Both the position numbers and the translations under genes were made by a program. From assembly GCA_948099385.1 (NCBI GenBank), contig CANUEZ040000116.1, positions 15,907,501 to 15,971,500 of the forward strand: a stretch of 64,000 nt of DNA. Reading direction: 5' to 3'. The stretch's first letter is position 1. Each line of letters begins with the position of its first letter. This DNA comes from Fasciola hepatica. Its lineage: Eukaryota; Platyhelminthes; Trematoda; Plagiorchiida; Fasciolidae. The notes under the pieces are model-generated. The model searched no databases. It saw only the letters and a list, made by a program, of their open reading frames with translations, and was not told the origin of the DNA. Positions 9,760-23,185 of this stretch are shown here, in pieces.

Positions 9760-12231
9760 TCCAGACGAGCCGCTGGCCAATTGCATGGTTCGTTCATCTC
9801 TTCTGGAAACCTTCACGGGTAGGTGGAAAAGGACAGGGAGCTATGGCCTAACTTAGTGGTGGGTCACACTCGCCATATCAGGGCCATGAGCAGATTTGTG
9901 GTGTTTTAGAGCGGAGAACGTTAGTCTACCGGAAATCCCATCACATCCCCGTTCATTGCCACCGATCGTCCACCTTATTCACGATTAACCGCGGGAGCAG
10001 CCGTATCCTATCCGCGATCTGGGGACGCGCTCCGTAGCATACAGTTCTGCTTTGTCCGGATTAGGTAACAATCACGGGAGACATCACTGATACAAAGACT
10101 GACTACTATACTCTGTTCTACCAGAAACGATGGATGTCTGCATGTTCATTTGCGCCGTTAGATGCTCGCCAATCGACTCCTCCGGATTCCAGAGATATTG
10201 AGGCACGGAGATACCTTGAACACCAACTGACTCGTAGCCCGAGAAACAACCGTAAGCCGTGGTGGATCGCGAAGTGAAGGGAGATGGAGAAAACTGCGGT
10301 GAGCGCCAACAGCTGCAGCTTTTTCGTCTAATCAGGCATACCGGTCTACGAAATCCAGGCTTCGGTGAACTGATTCAAACATAAAAGCGTCGTCTATTTT
10401 GTTGGGTGGAGCATTTCGAGAAGCAGTTTAACGGGTCTTTACCGCAGATTTGATAAGTAGCACGATTGTTGCAGCTTTGGTGGTAGATACCAATCCTCTA
10501 TCAGGAGCGGAGGGTTCTTGTGAGATAGACTATCTTAAACGACATAAGGCTGCTGGACCGGATGGGTCGCCTTCGTTGATTTTCAAAGACGAAGGCTCAA
10601 CATTTTTATTGCATTTGAAAAAAACTCCGTTCGAAACGAGATAGGGAACAAGTTCCACAGAGTTAGTGGGAATCGGTGATCGTATCGATCTATAAAAGAG
10701 GCGACAGATCCTCCTGTTAACACCAAAGGGGAATCTGTCCGGTTGGCACCGCATCTAAACTGCTCGCCGATGTTATTCTCCACTTCTTATCGACCACTCA
10801 CGAACAGTGCTCCCACGGAAATCAAGCCTGATTTAGACATGGTCGAGGATGTGTTGACCACATCTTCACTGTTCGACAAGTTTTAAAACATAGGCACACC
10901 TTCCGTAGGCCCACTATTTCCGATTATCTTCAACTTGAAGCGGCCTTCAACTCAGTCGACCACATAGTTCTCTAGCGCCGCCTTTTGTTGAAGGGCGTAC
11001 CACAGAAATTCATTCCCACCATAAAGTCCCTTTGCATGAGCAGCCGAAGCCGAGTTCGGGCTTCCGATGCTCTTCTGCCCGAGTTCACTACAAAAAGTAG
11101 TGTACGTCAGGATTGCCTCCCCTCCGCTTCTTTCTTTAACTTTACGATTGATATCCTCTAGAGACCGCACTGTTGTCAGGTGAGGATAGTGGTATTGAAA
11201 TTTCCCCGGGTGAAAAGGTATCAGACCTCTAGTATGCTGACGACATAGTTCTTCTAAGTGAAGATCCAGTTAGGTTGCAAGCTTTTCTAGACAGGCTGAC
11301 GGACTGTGTAGCAATGTTCGGTATGCGTTTTGCATCTCCAGAGTGCAAGATGCTGCTGCAGGATTGGGTTGGTCCAATAATAAACTTCTCAATATATGGG
11401 GAGACTGTAGACCAGGTAGACATGTTATTATCTTGGCAGCCGCATTTCGCCTGGAGATCGGATATCGGATGAAACGCCTCCACGGATACAGAAAGCTCGT
11501 TTGGCGTTTGCCAAGCTGAGTCATCTGTAGCGTCGACATGACATCCGTTTATCTATCAAGGGTCTGGCGTATGCTGCAGCAGTCAGGCCCGTGCTTATGT
11601 ATGTCTTCGAAGCGTAGTCCGAGTATGGTGGGAGCACCGTATAAGCCACGCTGAGGCTCGCCGGAGAGTCTTAAGTTTACGAACCAAATCATTAGACGAA
11701 ACACTTAAACTCACCAGACTAAGATGGTTAGGATATGCGTTGCGTATGTCCGCTGACAGAATTCCTTGGTGCGCAATGTTCGCTTAGGAGGGTACCGGTT
11801 GGAACACGTGAGGGTGGTCAGTCTATGAAATAGAAGAAAGGAATGAAAAACCTAACCTGTGGACTTGGCCATGTAGGGCGCGTTAGACTTCTTGGGTGGT
11901 GTCCAAGAACCCTCCCGCTAAGTGGCTAGATATGTCAGAAGAAATGGCAAGGTGTTGCAATCAGTGGGGATCATGTATCCAAAACCTTCCTCTGTCGACT
12001 TGGTATTAATATGTGTGGTCCTTCTATTGATCGTTTCATATTCTTGTTCCTTCTCGTTGGTCTCGATTGAGGCTGTCGCTGGGAAATGGTAATCAAAGCA
12101 TCCGCACATAGTACATGGATAATCGTTGTCTGAGCTGAACTGAACTGACTCTGTTGCACCTCATACTGCCATTTTTATGACTTGTTTCATTTAATTGTTT
12201 CATCCCAAGCCAGTGTGAAAATAAATAAATA
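9760..12231 (+). mobile_element. Decayed RTE-type LINE inserted in a Jockey-like element (R2)
   Basis: Plus-strand blocks of an RTE element appear in order: end of the endonuclease linker (RYLEHQLTRSPRNNRKPWW, REMEKTA, FVLIRHTGLRNPGFGELI at about 10,170-10,380), YLKRHKAAGPDGSPSLIFKD (10,525-10,585), GRGCVDHIFTVRQVLKHRHT (about 10,845-10,905), FNSVDHIVL, YADDIVLLSEDPVRLQAFLD (11,231-11,290), FGMRFASPECKMLLQDWVG (to about 11,370) and a poor C-terminal tail to about 11,950. Many stops and shifts interrupt it. Its 3' end is probably the AAATAAATAAAT tract at 12,219-12,231. The catalytic YADD is intact, but motif A reads FNSVD rather than FDSVD. The copy splits a Jockey-like RT, so it is younger than that element. 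The left limit is uncertain. Confidence 0.75.
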
Positions 12232-12234
12232 TTC

Positions 12235-12632
12235 TTGCATGCTACGCCAGAATGTTGCTACACCCAGCACTTGGTCTCACACGTTCCTGCTCATACCTCA
12301 AAAGCATTAAAACCATTCTTTCTCGTGAAATATTACCTTATATTTACCTAGATTCGTCCTTCACTTGAATGCTGCAATCAAGTTGGGTTCAGAACCTCTT
12401 CCTCGTTATCCCTCATCGATAGTGTCCACAGCAAAACCATCCGTCTCATTGGTGAGCCCATAATAAAGTCAACTTAGCAGTGACTAGGACGTCGCTGGGT
12501 AATTGCTCAACTCGCTTTTCTACCAATGGTAGCATAGATACTGATCTCAAGAACTCGCCTCTGGGGTCCGGACTCCCTTTAGTTTCGGTCATCTTTCTTG
12601 TGTACACGCAAACATTCGTCCACTCATTATCA
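12235..12632 (+). pseudogene. Jockey/CR1-like RT thumb, continuation after the RTE insertion
   Basis: The translation reads SKALKPFFLVKYYLIFT, IRPSLECCNQVGF, SLSLIDSVHSKTIRLIGEP. This is the C-terminal 'IRPSLEYCxxVWG ... VQSKAIRLI' block of Jockey-like LINEs, the part that should follow the palm seen at 9030-9650. The two halves are on the same strand and in order, so they are the flanks of one element split by R2. It is cut again at about 12,633 by the minus-strand RTE copy R3. Confidence 0.65.
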
Positions 12633-13104
12633 TCATCGTACAGCGTTAAACAGAAGGGCAAGCTCCACTGACCACTGCCTTTCTCACCATGTTGCACGTT
12701 GAATTAGAAAGTATGAATATACAAGATGGACAGGGACTGGACCTACAAGGGAGGAGAAAGTAACGAATGCTCTAGTAGCCAACACACAGAATACACAGTC
12801 TAACTGTACAAACGCACATCGATCAGTCATTCTGATTCGACAGAAAGTGACAACACGATCGCCACTGCTCGCGGTTCGCTGCCATATCCCTCAGTGTCTC
12901 CAGCCAACTGGTAGACGGATCCTTTGGACCCCAACCACGAAGACGTGAAGCACCTACTTTTCCTAAGTCTGCTGTACATTTTTTCATTCCTCGCTACCAC
13001 GTCATCTGTTGACCTCCACGTGGTCTTTTCCACTCCCTAGGAGGAACGGAGAATAGGACACAGTAGGGTAGACGTGTGTTTGATATACGTAACACGTGTC
13101 CCAA

Positions 13105-13374
13105 TCAACGAAGTCTACTAAGCTGGATACGATGTGACAGAACGTTCTCTGAATCAGTACCCAATACTCGCTTTCTGACCTCATCGTTGCTTACTCGGCT
13201 ATTCCACCCAATCCTAGCGATACTACGTAAACATCGATGGTCGAAAACCTCAAGAGGACGAATATCTTCAGCACGCAGACTCCAAGTTTCGCAACCATAC
13301 AACAAAACTGAACGCACTGCAGCACAGTATACACGACCTTTCAACTTCAGTGAAATTTCAGGTCGGCGCCACAA
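13105..13374 (-). pseudogene. RTE C-terminal region fragment (R3)
   Basis: The segment reads RVYCAAVRSVLLYGCETWSL, RAEDIRPLEVFDHRCLRSIA and VSNDEVRKRVLG. This is the conserved post-RT region of RTE and related LINEs (GCETW, FDHRCLR). After a frameshift near 13,105 the protein continues at 13,033-12,827 (RSTDDVVARNEKMYSRLRKS, SWLGSKG), reading WLGSKG where relatives read GWGPRD, and ends with a stop followed by the short 3' UTR. Confidence 0.85.
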
Positions 13375-13467
13375 GTGCTTCAGTCCAGCGTACGCCGCTC
13401 AAGCCTTGAATATCCACGTACTCTTCTCTACTACTGTGTTCCAATCCGTCGTCACGCAGCTATCGAG

Positions 13468-13818
13468 TTAGGTGAAGTGGTTGACAACTGACAGCACCTC
13501 CCCATCGAGCATCAAACTCGGAATTGTTGACGTCCAGTCTTGTAACATCACCTTGCACTTTGAAGGTGCAAAGCGCATGCCGAATGGAGCTACAGCTCTT
13601 GAGAGATTATCCATTGCACGTTGAACATGTTCCGTGCGTTCGAACAAACAGACAACGTCGTCCGCGTAATCTAGGTCACATAGCTTTTCACTATTTCCTA
13701 GTTCGACGCCTACATCCTGAAGATTTTGCTGCGCACTGTCCATTATTTTGTCCATGACGAAGTTGAACAGGATTAGAGACAAAGGACATCCCTGTCGAAC
13801 ACCACTGGTCGTTTCCAA
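13468..13818 (-). pseudogene. RTE reverse transcriptase palm and thumb fragment (R3)
   Basis: The frame starts at a TTG codon by shift from the upstream segment and reads ETTSGVRQGCPLS, ILFNFVMDKIMD, LDYADDVVCLFERTEHVQRA, FGMRFAPSKCKVMLQDW and SLMLDGEVLSVVNHFT before a TAA. These are the RT blocks with the catalytic YADD intact and the characteristic RTE phrase CKVMLQDW. The break after VVNHFT falls where family members continue into the VYLGS-type block. Confidence 0.85.
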
Positions 13819-13875
13819 ACCGACCGGATAGTTCGCCGTAAACCCTAACGCGGCCAGAAGTGTGAGAATACACTA

Positions 13876-15405
13876 AAGATGAATTTCCCAAACCGTCACA
13901 CTGTAATATTCAGTGTTTTGCTTTTCTCGAGAAATGCAAAATCCGTAGAATGTAGTTTTAGCACGAAGAGCCTGGATCTCAGATAATGAAGAATTCGCTT
14001 GCATTTTTTGTATTACTTACCCGATTGGCCGTACCACGATAGCTCGACAGGTAGAACATCCGTCCGGTACGCGGAAAAATCGCCTGTATGATTCTGGCTC
14101 ACGGCTTTCGACATTTGAATGTGAAAAATTCAGGTGAGTTTTTCATTATCTAAAATATACAATTGTAAACCAACCTTTCCCTCTCCGAATTTCCCTTCTG
14201 CTCGACATTCACCTTTTCAGTCTCAGAATCAACAAGTCGAGTCTTACATGAATGTTTCCCTAAACCTACTGCCTACTTTAAATTAGGGCGTCAGATTATG
14301 GGATTCATCTCTTCTGCTGTAACTGGCGTTCATGATGTAAGTAACTGTCCTTTCGTGTTTATTCTGTTTATGGTGTTAAAATAAATCTTGATATTCACCA
14401 CTTTATGCTCATTTTCGCTTACAGTACACGTGTCTTCACTGTTAGAAAAATGAAGCTTTAGTTTATCACTCTCATGCTTTTCGTTATAATAAGAATCATC
14501 AGGGCTCTGTCCGGTGGTGTCATCATACAAAACCACGTTAAATACCTTGAATGCGTATTTCTTATATTTATACATTCGTAGACTTTTGTAATAAGCAATC
14601 GCTTCTGAATTTCATCAGACAATAATGGATTTTTCTATAATTCTTTACAACCTAATAATGCATTGAAATTTATCAAGTTTATTTAAGAGTAATATGACTA
14701 GAATGAACCCCATTCTCGTACGGAACAGCATGCAAATGTGTCGAGTAATGTATAAAAAAACCACACTCTACTATGTACATCAATATTTTGCAGTGTCGAC
14801 AGCCACCTGCGCTGCTTAGGATATCATATATTGGCTAAACGATTCAGAGATGCGGCACGCATTGAAAATATGTTGAAAACACTAAATAATTACATTCACA
14901 TGAAAAAGAATTTAACCTCCTCTAAAGTTTCACACCTGAACCTTTGTTCCATTTTCCATGAAGACGTGTGCCCACAATACTGAACAAACGTAAACAGCTT
15001 TTCAATTTATTTATGACAGACGCTGATCAAACTTTGGCATCTCACAAAAACTATCGATATTTTACATGACACAAACTGTTATTTATGTAGCAACATTACC
15101 AGAAAAGAAACCGTTCTCGAGCACCAGTTCTTGTCACGGATTTATTAGCAATAAAAATACGACTCCAACTGTTCGTATTCTATCACCTTTTGGGAGCCAG
15201 AGTGATATCCCTTTTTTGCCTCTTTTCAACCTATCAACCAACACTCTTCCCAGCTAGAGAAAACACTCTTCGTACAAACCAGCGGCGAGCAACCCATTAC
15301 ACGGAAGAGACTTTATCAGTGTCCCTCGCTTTACGATGATGCCATGAAACTTAGGAAATACGTAGTCTGTGATATTAAAGCACTAATCGTGTGGAAGGAA
15401 CATTA
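13876..15405. other. AT-rich stretch without recognised genes
   Basis: Only short frames, for example 81 codons at 14,330-14,575 minus and 63 codons at 15,066-15,257 plus, without known motifs. A weak tRNA-like segment at 14,047-14,115 is listed separately. The rest of the Jockey-like element cut at 12,633 was not recognised here. Confidence 0.35.
14047..14115 (+). repeat. Weak tRNA-like segment, possible SINE head
   Basis: The phrase TAGCTCGACAGGTAGA resembles a pol III A box (TRGCTCAGTNGGTAGA) and, about 45 bases on, TATGATTCTGG resembles a B box. The distance suits a tRNA-derived promoter. No acceptor stem or complete cloverleaf can be drawn, and I saw no second copy in the window. It is a possible degraded SINE or tRNA pseudogene. 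Confidence 0.25.
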
Positions 15406-15409
15406 ATTT

Positions 15410-17917
<2,508 letters not shown>

Positions 17918-18009
17918 ATGGACATGCAAAAGTCTAGTGAACCGGATGTCAGTTCTCTTCGAGAGGAAGAAATATAGAGACCAAAAAGCACCAACGAGTA
18001 TGGGTAAAA

Positions 18010-19750
18010 GATCAAAGGAAGAAGTCAGAACGGTAGTATCTTCTGAGAGCTGTCAACTGTCTCATGGGCAATCCGGGAAAACGTGTCCACACTAAGTCCA
18101 ACTTTTTTCTAAAACCGGCGACATAATTTGCTGCTGGCACGCCGGCAGGAAGCTTATTGCAGTTTTTTATGACCCAGTTGACGTTTTTGTTATCTACTGA
18201 CTTTTCACGCTTCAGATCACGCCCTCCGAGGGTGGAGTTTCCGTCACGGACAAACGATGGCTTGTTCACTGTTTTTACTAAATCTACCTTTGCCCGTCTG
18301 CAGTTTGACGAGGATAAATCCAACAACGCCAGTCTATTCTCGTGCTGTTATCTCCTTAGACGAGAGATCGTTCTTGCGAACCCCGTAAGTCACACATAAT
18401 AGAAAGAGTACTGGTCCCAAAACTGACCCTTGGGGTATCTCCACTGGTTTTTGCTGCCATTATGGACTCAGAACCGGCGATCGCACAGGTACGCTTGTGA
18501 CCAGCCCATTAGTCCTGCAGACACATTGAGCCCCGTTTCCAGTTTGTGTCATCATCATCATCGTACAGCGTTAAACAGAAGGGCAAGCTCCACTGACCAC
18601 TGCCTTTCTCACCATGTTGCACGTTGAATTAGAAAGTATGAATATACAAGATGGACAGGGACTGGACCTACAAGGGAGGAGAAAGTAACGAATGCTCTAG
18701 TAGCCAACACACAGAATACACAGTCTAACTGTACAAACGCACATCGATCAGTCATTCTGATTCGACAGAAAGTGACAACACGATCGCCACTGCTCGCGGT
18801 TCGCTGCCATATCCCTCAGTGTCTCCAGCCAACTGGTAGACGGATCCTTTGGACCCCAACCACGAAGACGTGAAGCACCTACTTTTCCTAAGTCTGCTGT
18901 ACATTTTTTCATTCCTCGCTACCACGTCATCTGTTGACCTCCACGCGGTTTTTTCCAGTCCTGTAGAAACATCTTGGGGTTCACACTGTCGAAGACGTTT
19001 TGGAAGTTGAGGCAGCACATTTCAATTCTCACACCCTGGTCCAATCTCCTGGTTGTCTCGTCAAGAAAATTCAGGACTTTCCCTTTGTAGGGCTATGCTT
19101 TTTCCCGCAACCAAGTTATTAGGTTCCAGGTACTTCAACAGCGAAATTCTAATGAATCTCTCTATCACTTTTATCAATATCGACCGGAAATTAACAGGCC
19201 GACAGTCCTCCATGACATCTCTTCCGTCAACCTTGTGAACTGGTACGACTTCCGCTGTTTCATCCAGCGCGCGACTGTGCCTTCCTGAGGGATTTTTTGA
19301 GCAGCGTAGCGAAAATCCATGCGACTGTCCTAGCCGGTAGTTTTTCAGGATTGCGGGGCGTATGTTGTCTGAACCTGGAGGTTTCCCCGATCGAGTGCTT
19401 CTAGGGTCAGTAGAAAGCCTTCCGGTGAAATCACCGGATATATATCACAAGCTCCTCCATCGGACTAGGCCTAAACCATCCTTACGGCTACAGAGATCCT
19501 ACTCGGATTACTTGGTGGACATCCTTGATATACCTCTCAGGAACTATCACCTTCCGCATGTTGTTTTCAGCTCGGTGCTCGTTCCCAATCCTTACCACAT
19601 CCAATGTGACCCTCACAACCGCTTTGATCTGGACATGGTTAGGGAACACCCCCCTTGTTTTTTCGCGGACCTGGCGTTACTCAGCTCATATGCTAATTTC
19701 CCAGACCTCTGTTGCTTGACTACTGCGTGTTTATTCCCTTGAGTTGGAGA
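18010..19750 (-). mobile_element. Decayed CR1-type LINE RT, split by a young RTE tail
   Basis: Minus-strand blocks in order: GKPPGSDNIRPAILKN (about 19,360), AEVVPVHKVDGRDVMEDCRP (19,200-19,260), IERFIRISLLKYLEPNNL, CLNFQNVFDSVNPKMFLQ (18,965-19,020), an RTE insertion, then QWRYPKGQFWDQYSF (SGVPQGSVLGP-like, near 18,430) and the C-terminal RAKVDLVKTV, KNCNKLPAGVPAA and FRKKLDLVWTRF (18,070-18,290). This is the RT of a CR1-type non-LTR element. Motif A reads LNFQNVFDSV, with Asn in place of the first catalytic Asp, and several stops are present. The upstream limit is uncertain. Confidence 0.7.
18544..18951 (-). mobile_element. Very young 5'-truncated RTE tail with (GAT)n end (R5)
   Basis: This 408-base minus-strand insertion carries only the last codons of the RTE ORF (RSTDDVVARNEKMYSRLRKS onward), the short 3' UTR and a GATGATGATGAT tail. 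Apart from the tail and two or three bases at its 5' end it is identical by eye to the end of R3 at 12,633-13,033. The flanking sequence TTTCCAGT occurs at both borders (18,536-18,543 and 18,952-18,959), a candidate 8-bp target-site duplication. The insertion splits the reading of a CR1-type RT, as shown by homologous blocks on either side. Confidence 0.9.
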
Positions 19751-20569
19751 ACGTGTCTATGTCCACCGGTTGTTTTGAGTCTGTTCCATGCTTGGTGTTT
19801 ACGCTTCAATACTCTATTTGTACTTTTTTTCCGCCATGGAAGTGGGCCTCATCATACTGTGGATCAAACAGAGAGAGTAATCAAGCTAACTACATAGGTA
19901 GTGCAAATCTTTCGGTGCTAGTCATTCTTAGCACCAAGTCCCTTGCAGTTGAACTCCGGTACATTACCACAGGAAAGAAATTCGATTTACACAATAAACC
20001 ATCGTCATATGCCGTCTAAATAGGCCTGACTACCAAGAAATGACAGAAAATTCAGTAATTCATCAACAAGTCAATAACTAAAACTAAGATATAAGCAGAA
20101 AAATATATACGATACACTTTAACACTATGAACAATTTCCAGGTCAAAATGGACGCCACGCATTATGTTCAAAACGAACCAATACATAACTGAAGGCTCCG
20201 TTTTATTCTCACCACGGAAAACACCTGCTCCGACAGCGATACGAAACACCGCGGAAAGTATCCATGAAAATTCCATTGATCGACTGAAACAACCGAGGGG
20301 TCTCAGACCAGGTGGGGTCAGATCTCACAGAACTGATAATTGACGGGATCAGTCGAGCGTCCGAAATCCTTCCAGGCGTTTACACGGAGATCCGCATCCA
20401 CCACTGTGACTTTGACAATTTCTTCCAGTTTTGTTACACGACGTGGTTCTTCTTCTTCATTTTGGCTGAGTAAAAAGCAGAAGTGCTCTTCTCACTATCC
20501 ATGAAAGTGGCATCCATGGAGTGTGCGTCTCGTCACATTAAGTGCCACAGCTAGTATGCATGGGCACAA
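19751..20569. other. No recognisable gene
   Basis: Short frames on both strands (91 codons at 19,744-20,019 plus, 74 codons at 20,052-20,276 minus) show no known motif. The first part may still be the upstream end of the CR1-type element to the left. Confidence 0.3.
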
Positions 20570-20845
20570 GACAACTGTGTAGTAACGTTGCTTTCACCTC
20601 CGGCAATCACCGTGTTTATTGCCATCCTACGTATAAGTCTTGTTTTATCACCCCCAACTAAGTTGCCCCTGGTTCGACAGACAGGAAGACACAAAAACTT
20701 GTGAGTTCTACTTAATCTTTTCTCGCCATGCACCCTTTGCCCTGCAAGTTCGCATGAACATACTTGTGACTTGACTTTAGTTTTCTGAATACTAGCGAAG
20801 CATCTTTCGATTCGTGACTGTGGTTATCTACCACATCCGTACTCT
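20570..20845 (-). mobile_element. Inverted copy of a gypsy integrase end and downstream sequence
   Basis: Read on the minus strand, this block matches 26,110-26,390 on the plus strand closely, for example CGTAGGATGGC, ACCAGGGGCAACTTAG and CAGAAAACTAAAGTCA (TTAGAAAACTAAAGTCA in the plus copy). It covers the last codons of the integrase reading frame (LQGK...) and the sequence after it, which would be the start of a 3' LTR or 3' UTR. The match stops abruptly at about 20,845, just before the plus-strand protease of G2 begins. It is a fragment of a second copy of the same family. Confidence 0.75.
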
Positions 20846-20979
20846 ACTCGTTTCGTTATTCTTCTGCGCAATATTGATGAGCCCAAAGTGATCTCAGCAC
20901 ACAGAATCCATTTTTGAATTTCCTGCAGAATTTTTCATCATCAAAGTGAGTCCGTTCCGTCACCCAATTTTCATGTCTT

Positions 20980-21345
20980 TCAGCCGGCGTTAGATAGAGG
21001 TATATCAGAACCCCGTTGGTTAACCTGATCATTAAAAAGACTCCATATCGACTTAACCCCGGTTCACTGCCGAAAATGGCTGATTTGCGGGAGACATCAC
21101 ATTTCAACCTCGTGGTCGATCCTTCCGGTTTTCGTCTTGCGGATAAAACTACCAACAAATCAACTGTCGGCACACCGCAGATGGAGCCATCACCCTCTCC
21201 GGTCCTCAGTCACGTAGGTCTGGTTCGTGCGTACAACTAGATTTGCTTTAATCCTAGCAACCTACCAAAAACAGCCGTAGTCACAGCGTTTGGCCCAATC
21301 AAATTTATCCAAATGCCTCTCGGCCTTCACATCGTGGCACAGACA
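20980..21345 (+). pseudogene. Gypsy G2: protease end and RT motif fragment
   Basis: The plus strand reads HFNLVVDPSGFRLADKTTNK (about 21,100-21,160), the block after the protease active site in a flatworm gypsy lineage, then after a stop PKTAVVTAFGPIKFIQMPLG and LHIVAQTFLLFISQ (21,265-21,350), the RT block usually reading KTAVTTPFGLFEFxRMPFGL. The region between them is shortened. RT coding stops before the catalytic YxDD and resumes, without it, at about 24,773. The gap contains a gypsy element in the opposite orientation. Confidence 0.7.
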
Positions 21346-21559
21346 TTTCTGTTGTTTATAAGTCAGGCTGTTTTGTTTTGTCCCACTAGCCCTAGTGAGA
21401 AAACTTTTCCGCCCTCGAACTATTACACCTTCTGTGTAAAAACGAACCTCTTTTATAGATCACCAGGTGATCAAAATGGAAGTCACTGTACGAAACCCCT
21501 TGGTACGGAGCTCTTCCTCGAACCGGGTCTTCTGAATGGCCATGTTGTTAGAGTCTCCG

Positions 21560-21765
21560 ATCGGCTGATTCCCTTGCGACCGGTTAAAACAACAGCGGGC
21601 TGCTGGCTGGTATTTTTCCGTTCCGTTCAACTAAAACACTTCTTGGCCGCTGATTGGTTCACTCCGCTGCCTCCTCAAACCAAAGTCTGGCCGCTGATTC
21701 CTTGATTCCGCTAGGTTCGGCAACGACAAATGTTTACTGCTGATTGGATGGTTTCGCTCCCTTTC
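21560..21765 (-). promoter_or_regulatory. Imperfect tandem array with CCAATCAGC motifs, probable LTR
   Basis: The phrase GCTGATTGG (CCAATCAGC on the minus strand) occurs at 21,649-21,657 and 21,739-21,747, with a variant GCTGATTCC at 21,693-21,701, so units repeat about every 45 bases and share a following TTN(C/G)(A/T)CTCCGCT-like phrase. A further GCTGATTCC stands at 21,564. The array lies just downstream of the minus-strand G3 pol gene, where a 3' LTR is expected. CCAAT-type tandem repeats are typical of LTR promoters. LTR ends could not be fixed, and promoter function is inference. Confidence 0.4.
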
Positions 21766-22289
21766 ATCGCGAACTGACTGAACCTTCGGCCCGCTTCGCC
21801 GTCCTGAGCTTCGTTACCGATTTTGGACAGACAAATACGTGCAGCTTGTAAAGGAAGCTATGTCGTCTGTCGATGCATCGGCAAATACCCTTACAACCCC
21901 CGCGTTTTGGTAAAAAAAAGGCCGCTTCTTGTTCGCCCGGATTCATGTGAAACTTTCTTGCGTTCAAGGTCGTTGAATTTTCGGATACGTATGTGTCTCC
22001 TATTTTGTTGTTTAACTGCCCTTTCTATCTCAACCTCGCAAGGCCGGTTTCCCAGGTATCCTACTACTGTTCCCTACAGCAATGAGGCCTTCCTGGAACA
22101 TCCTGTACCCACATTTCCTGTCCTTCTCACAGTTCCAGTAGACCTTTCGCTTCACGGTCACAATAAAACTGTTCTGCATCTCTTTCGTGTTGCAAACGGC
22201 TTTGTACGTCAGTCGTGTTCTGCTCTTTTGGCTCCACGAAGTCACCAACTGTCGGAAGTAGTGTCCGGGCTGTATTCATCCAGGGCACT

Positions 22290-23116
22290 CGGTGCATTTC
22301 CGTGTTCTAGAAGCATCAAGTGAGAATCCTTTCCGGATTCCTCTGCCAGAGTTAATATTCTTTTCGCTGCTTTCAATGCAGATTCGGCCTTACCACTTGA
22401 CTGACTTTAGTGCAGACCACTGGTCCGATGTTCGAATTTTCATGTGTAACAGAAACTCTGAAATTCCGCATTCGTGAACTGGGGTTCGTTGTGGGAAAAT
22501 ATTGTCTCAGGAATGCCATGCCGGGAGGAATGAGCATGCAAAACGTTGCCTACGTTGGTTGATGTCGTGGCGTGGAGGAGGTCCGCCTCGAAAAAGTCAA
22601 TATACCAGTCGACTTGAACAAAGTAGTGTTTGCTCCTTTTCTAGAAGATATCAGCCGCCAAAATTTTCCAGGGACGGGTGTGCTTCTCTTCTGTCTGTTC
22701 TCGAGAGCACGACATAGCTCGCGTCTGGAAATGTAGTCCTTAACGTGAGTGGTCGTTACTGGCCAGTAAAATAACTGTGTCGATCGGCGAATGGTACTAA
22801 TAATCCCGGTACGTGACAAATGGACTCTCTTCATTAGATCTCCTTGAAACATTTCGGGGAGGACCAAGCGGTCATTCGTGAGTAATAATCCGCTGTCGAC
22901 AAAGAGAAATTCTTGGCTTTTGAAGCACAAGGCCAGCTGCATCGGTAAATTTTCTTTGAATGTAGGCCGTTCTTTACAGATAAAATCCTTCGGTTGCTGG
23001 AGGAAAGTGTAACTGGCCGTGGCTTTCTGTATTCCAAGGCGGTCTCCTTCGTCCATTGAACAGAAATCAACAATTAAAACGTGCTTAAACTCTGGTGACA
23101 CGCCTTCATAATCCAC
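22290..23116 (-). pseudogene. Gypsy G3 integrase remnant
   Basis: The start carries the zinc-finger region (RLVLPEMFQGDLMKRVH, STQLFYWPVTTTHVKDYISR), but the HHCC pattern is damaged: the second His and first Cys are replaced. After a frameshift the catalytic core reads ILAADIF, a stop, FVQVDWYIDFFEADLLHATT, RHGIPETIFSHNEPQF and SSGKAESALKAAKRIL. The first Asp (AADIF) and the Glu (GKAES) of the D,D-35-E set are visible; the second Asp is replaced by His (SDNxPQF reads SHNEPQF, near 22,490). Three stops lie inside the core. Confidence 0.8.
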
Positions 23117-23185
23117 GACGAATGCTTGGGTTAACGTGTCTGCAATGATCCTTTGACTCCCTGGGAGGTAAACTAACTGATAGCC

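Larger units (their letters stand above)
12633..13875 (-). mobile_element. 5'-truncated young RTE LINE with (GAT)n tail (R3)
   Basis: The minus-strand copy begins inside the RT (VYSHTSGRVRVYGELS near 13,870) and runs through RT, the C-terminal region and a short 3' UTR to a GATGATGATAAT tail at about 12,633-12,642. Three open segments carry the coding part, separated by single frameshifts, one of them between GELSGRF and ETTSGVRQGCPLS at about 13,815. The last 410 bases are almost identical to the copy at 18,544-18,951, so both derive from a recently active source. Confidence 0.85.

Noticed and set aside
18430..18627. 65-codon plus-strand frame with His run
   Set aside because: It crosses the border of the RTE insertion and reads the (GAT)n tail in antisense (CAT codons).
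21313..21705. 130-codon plus-strand frame as a gene
   Set aside because: Its start is gypsy RT (MPLGLHIVAQTF) and the rest runs into the opposite-strand LTR-like array; no single protein is encoded.
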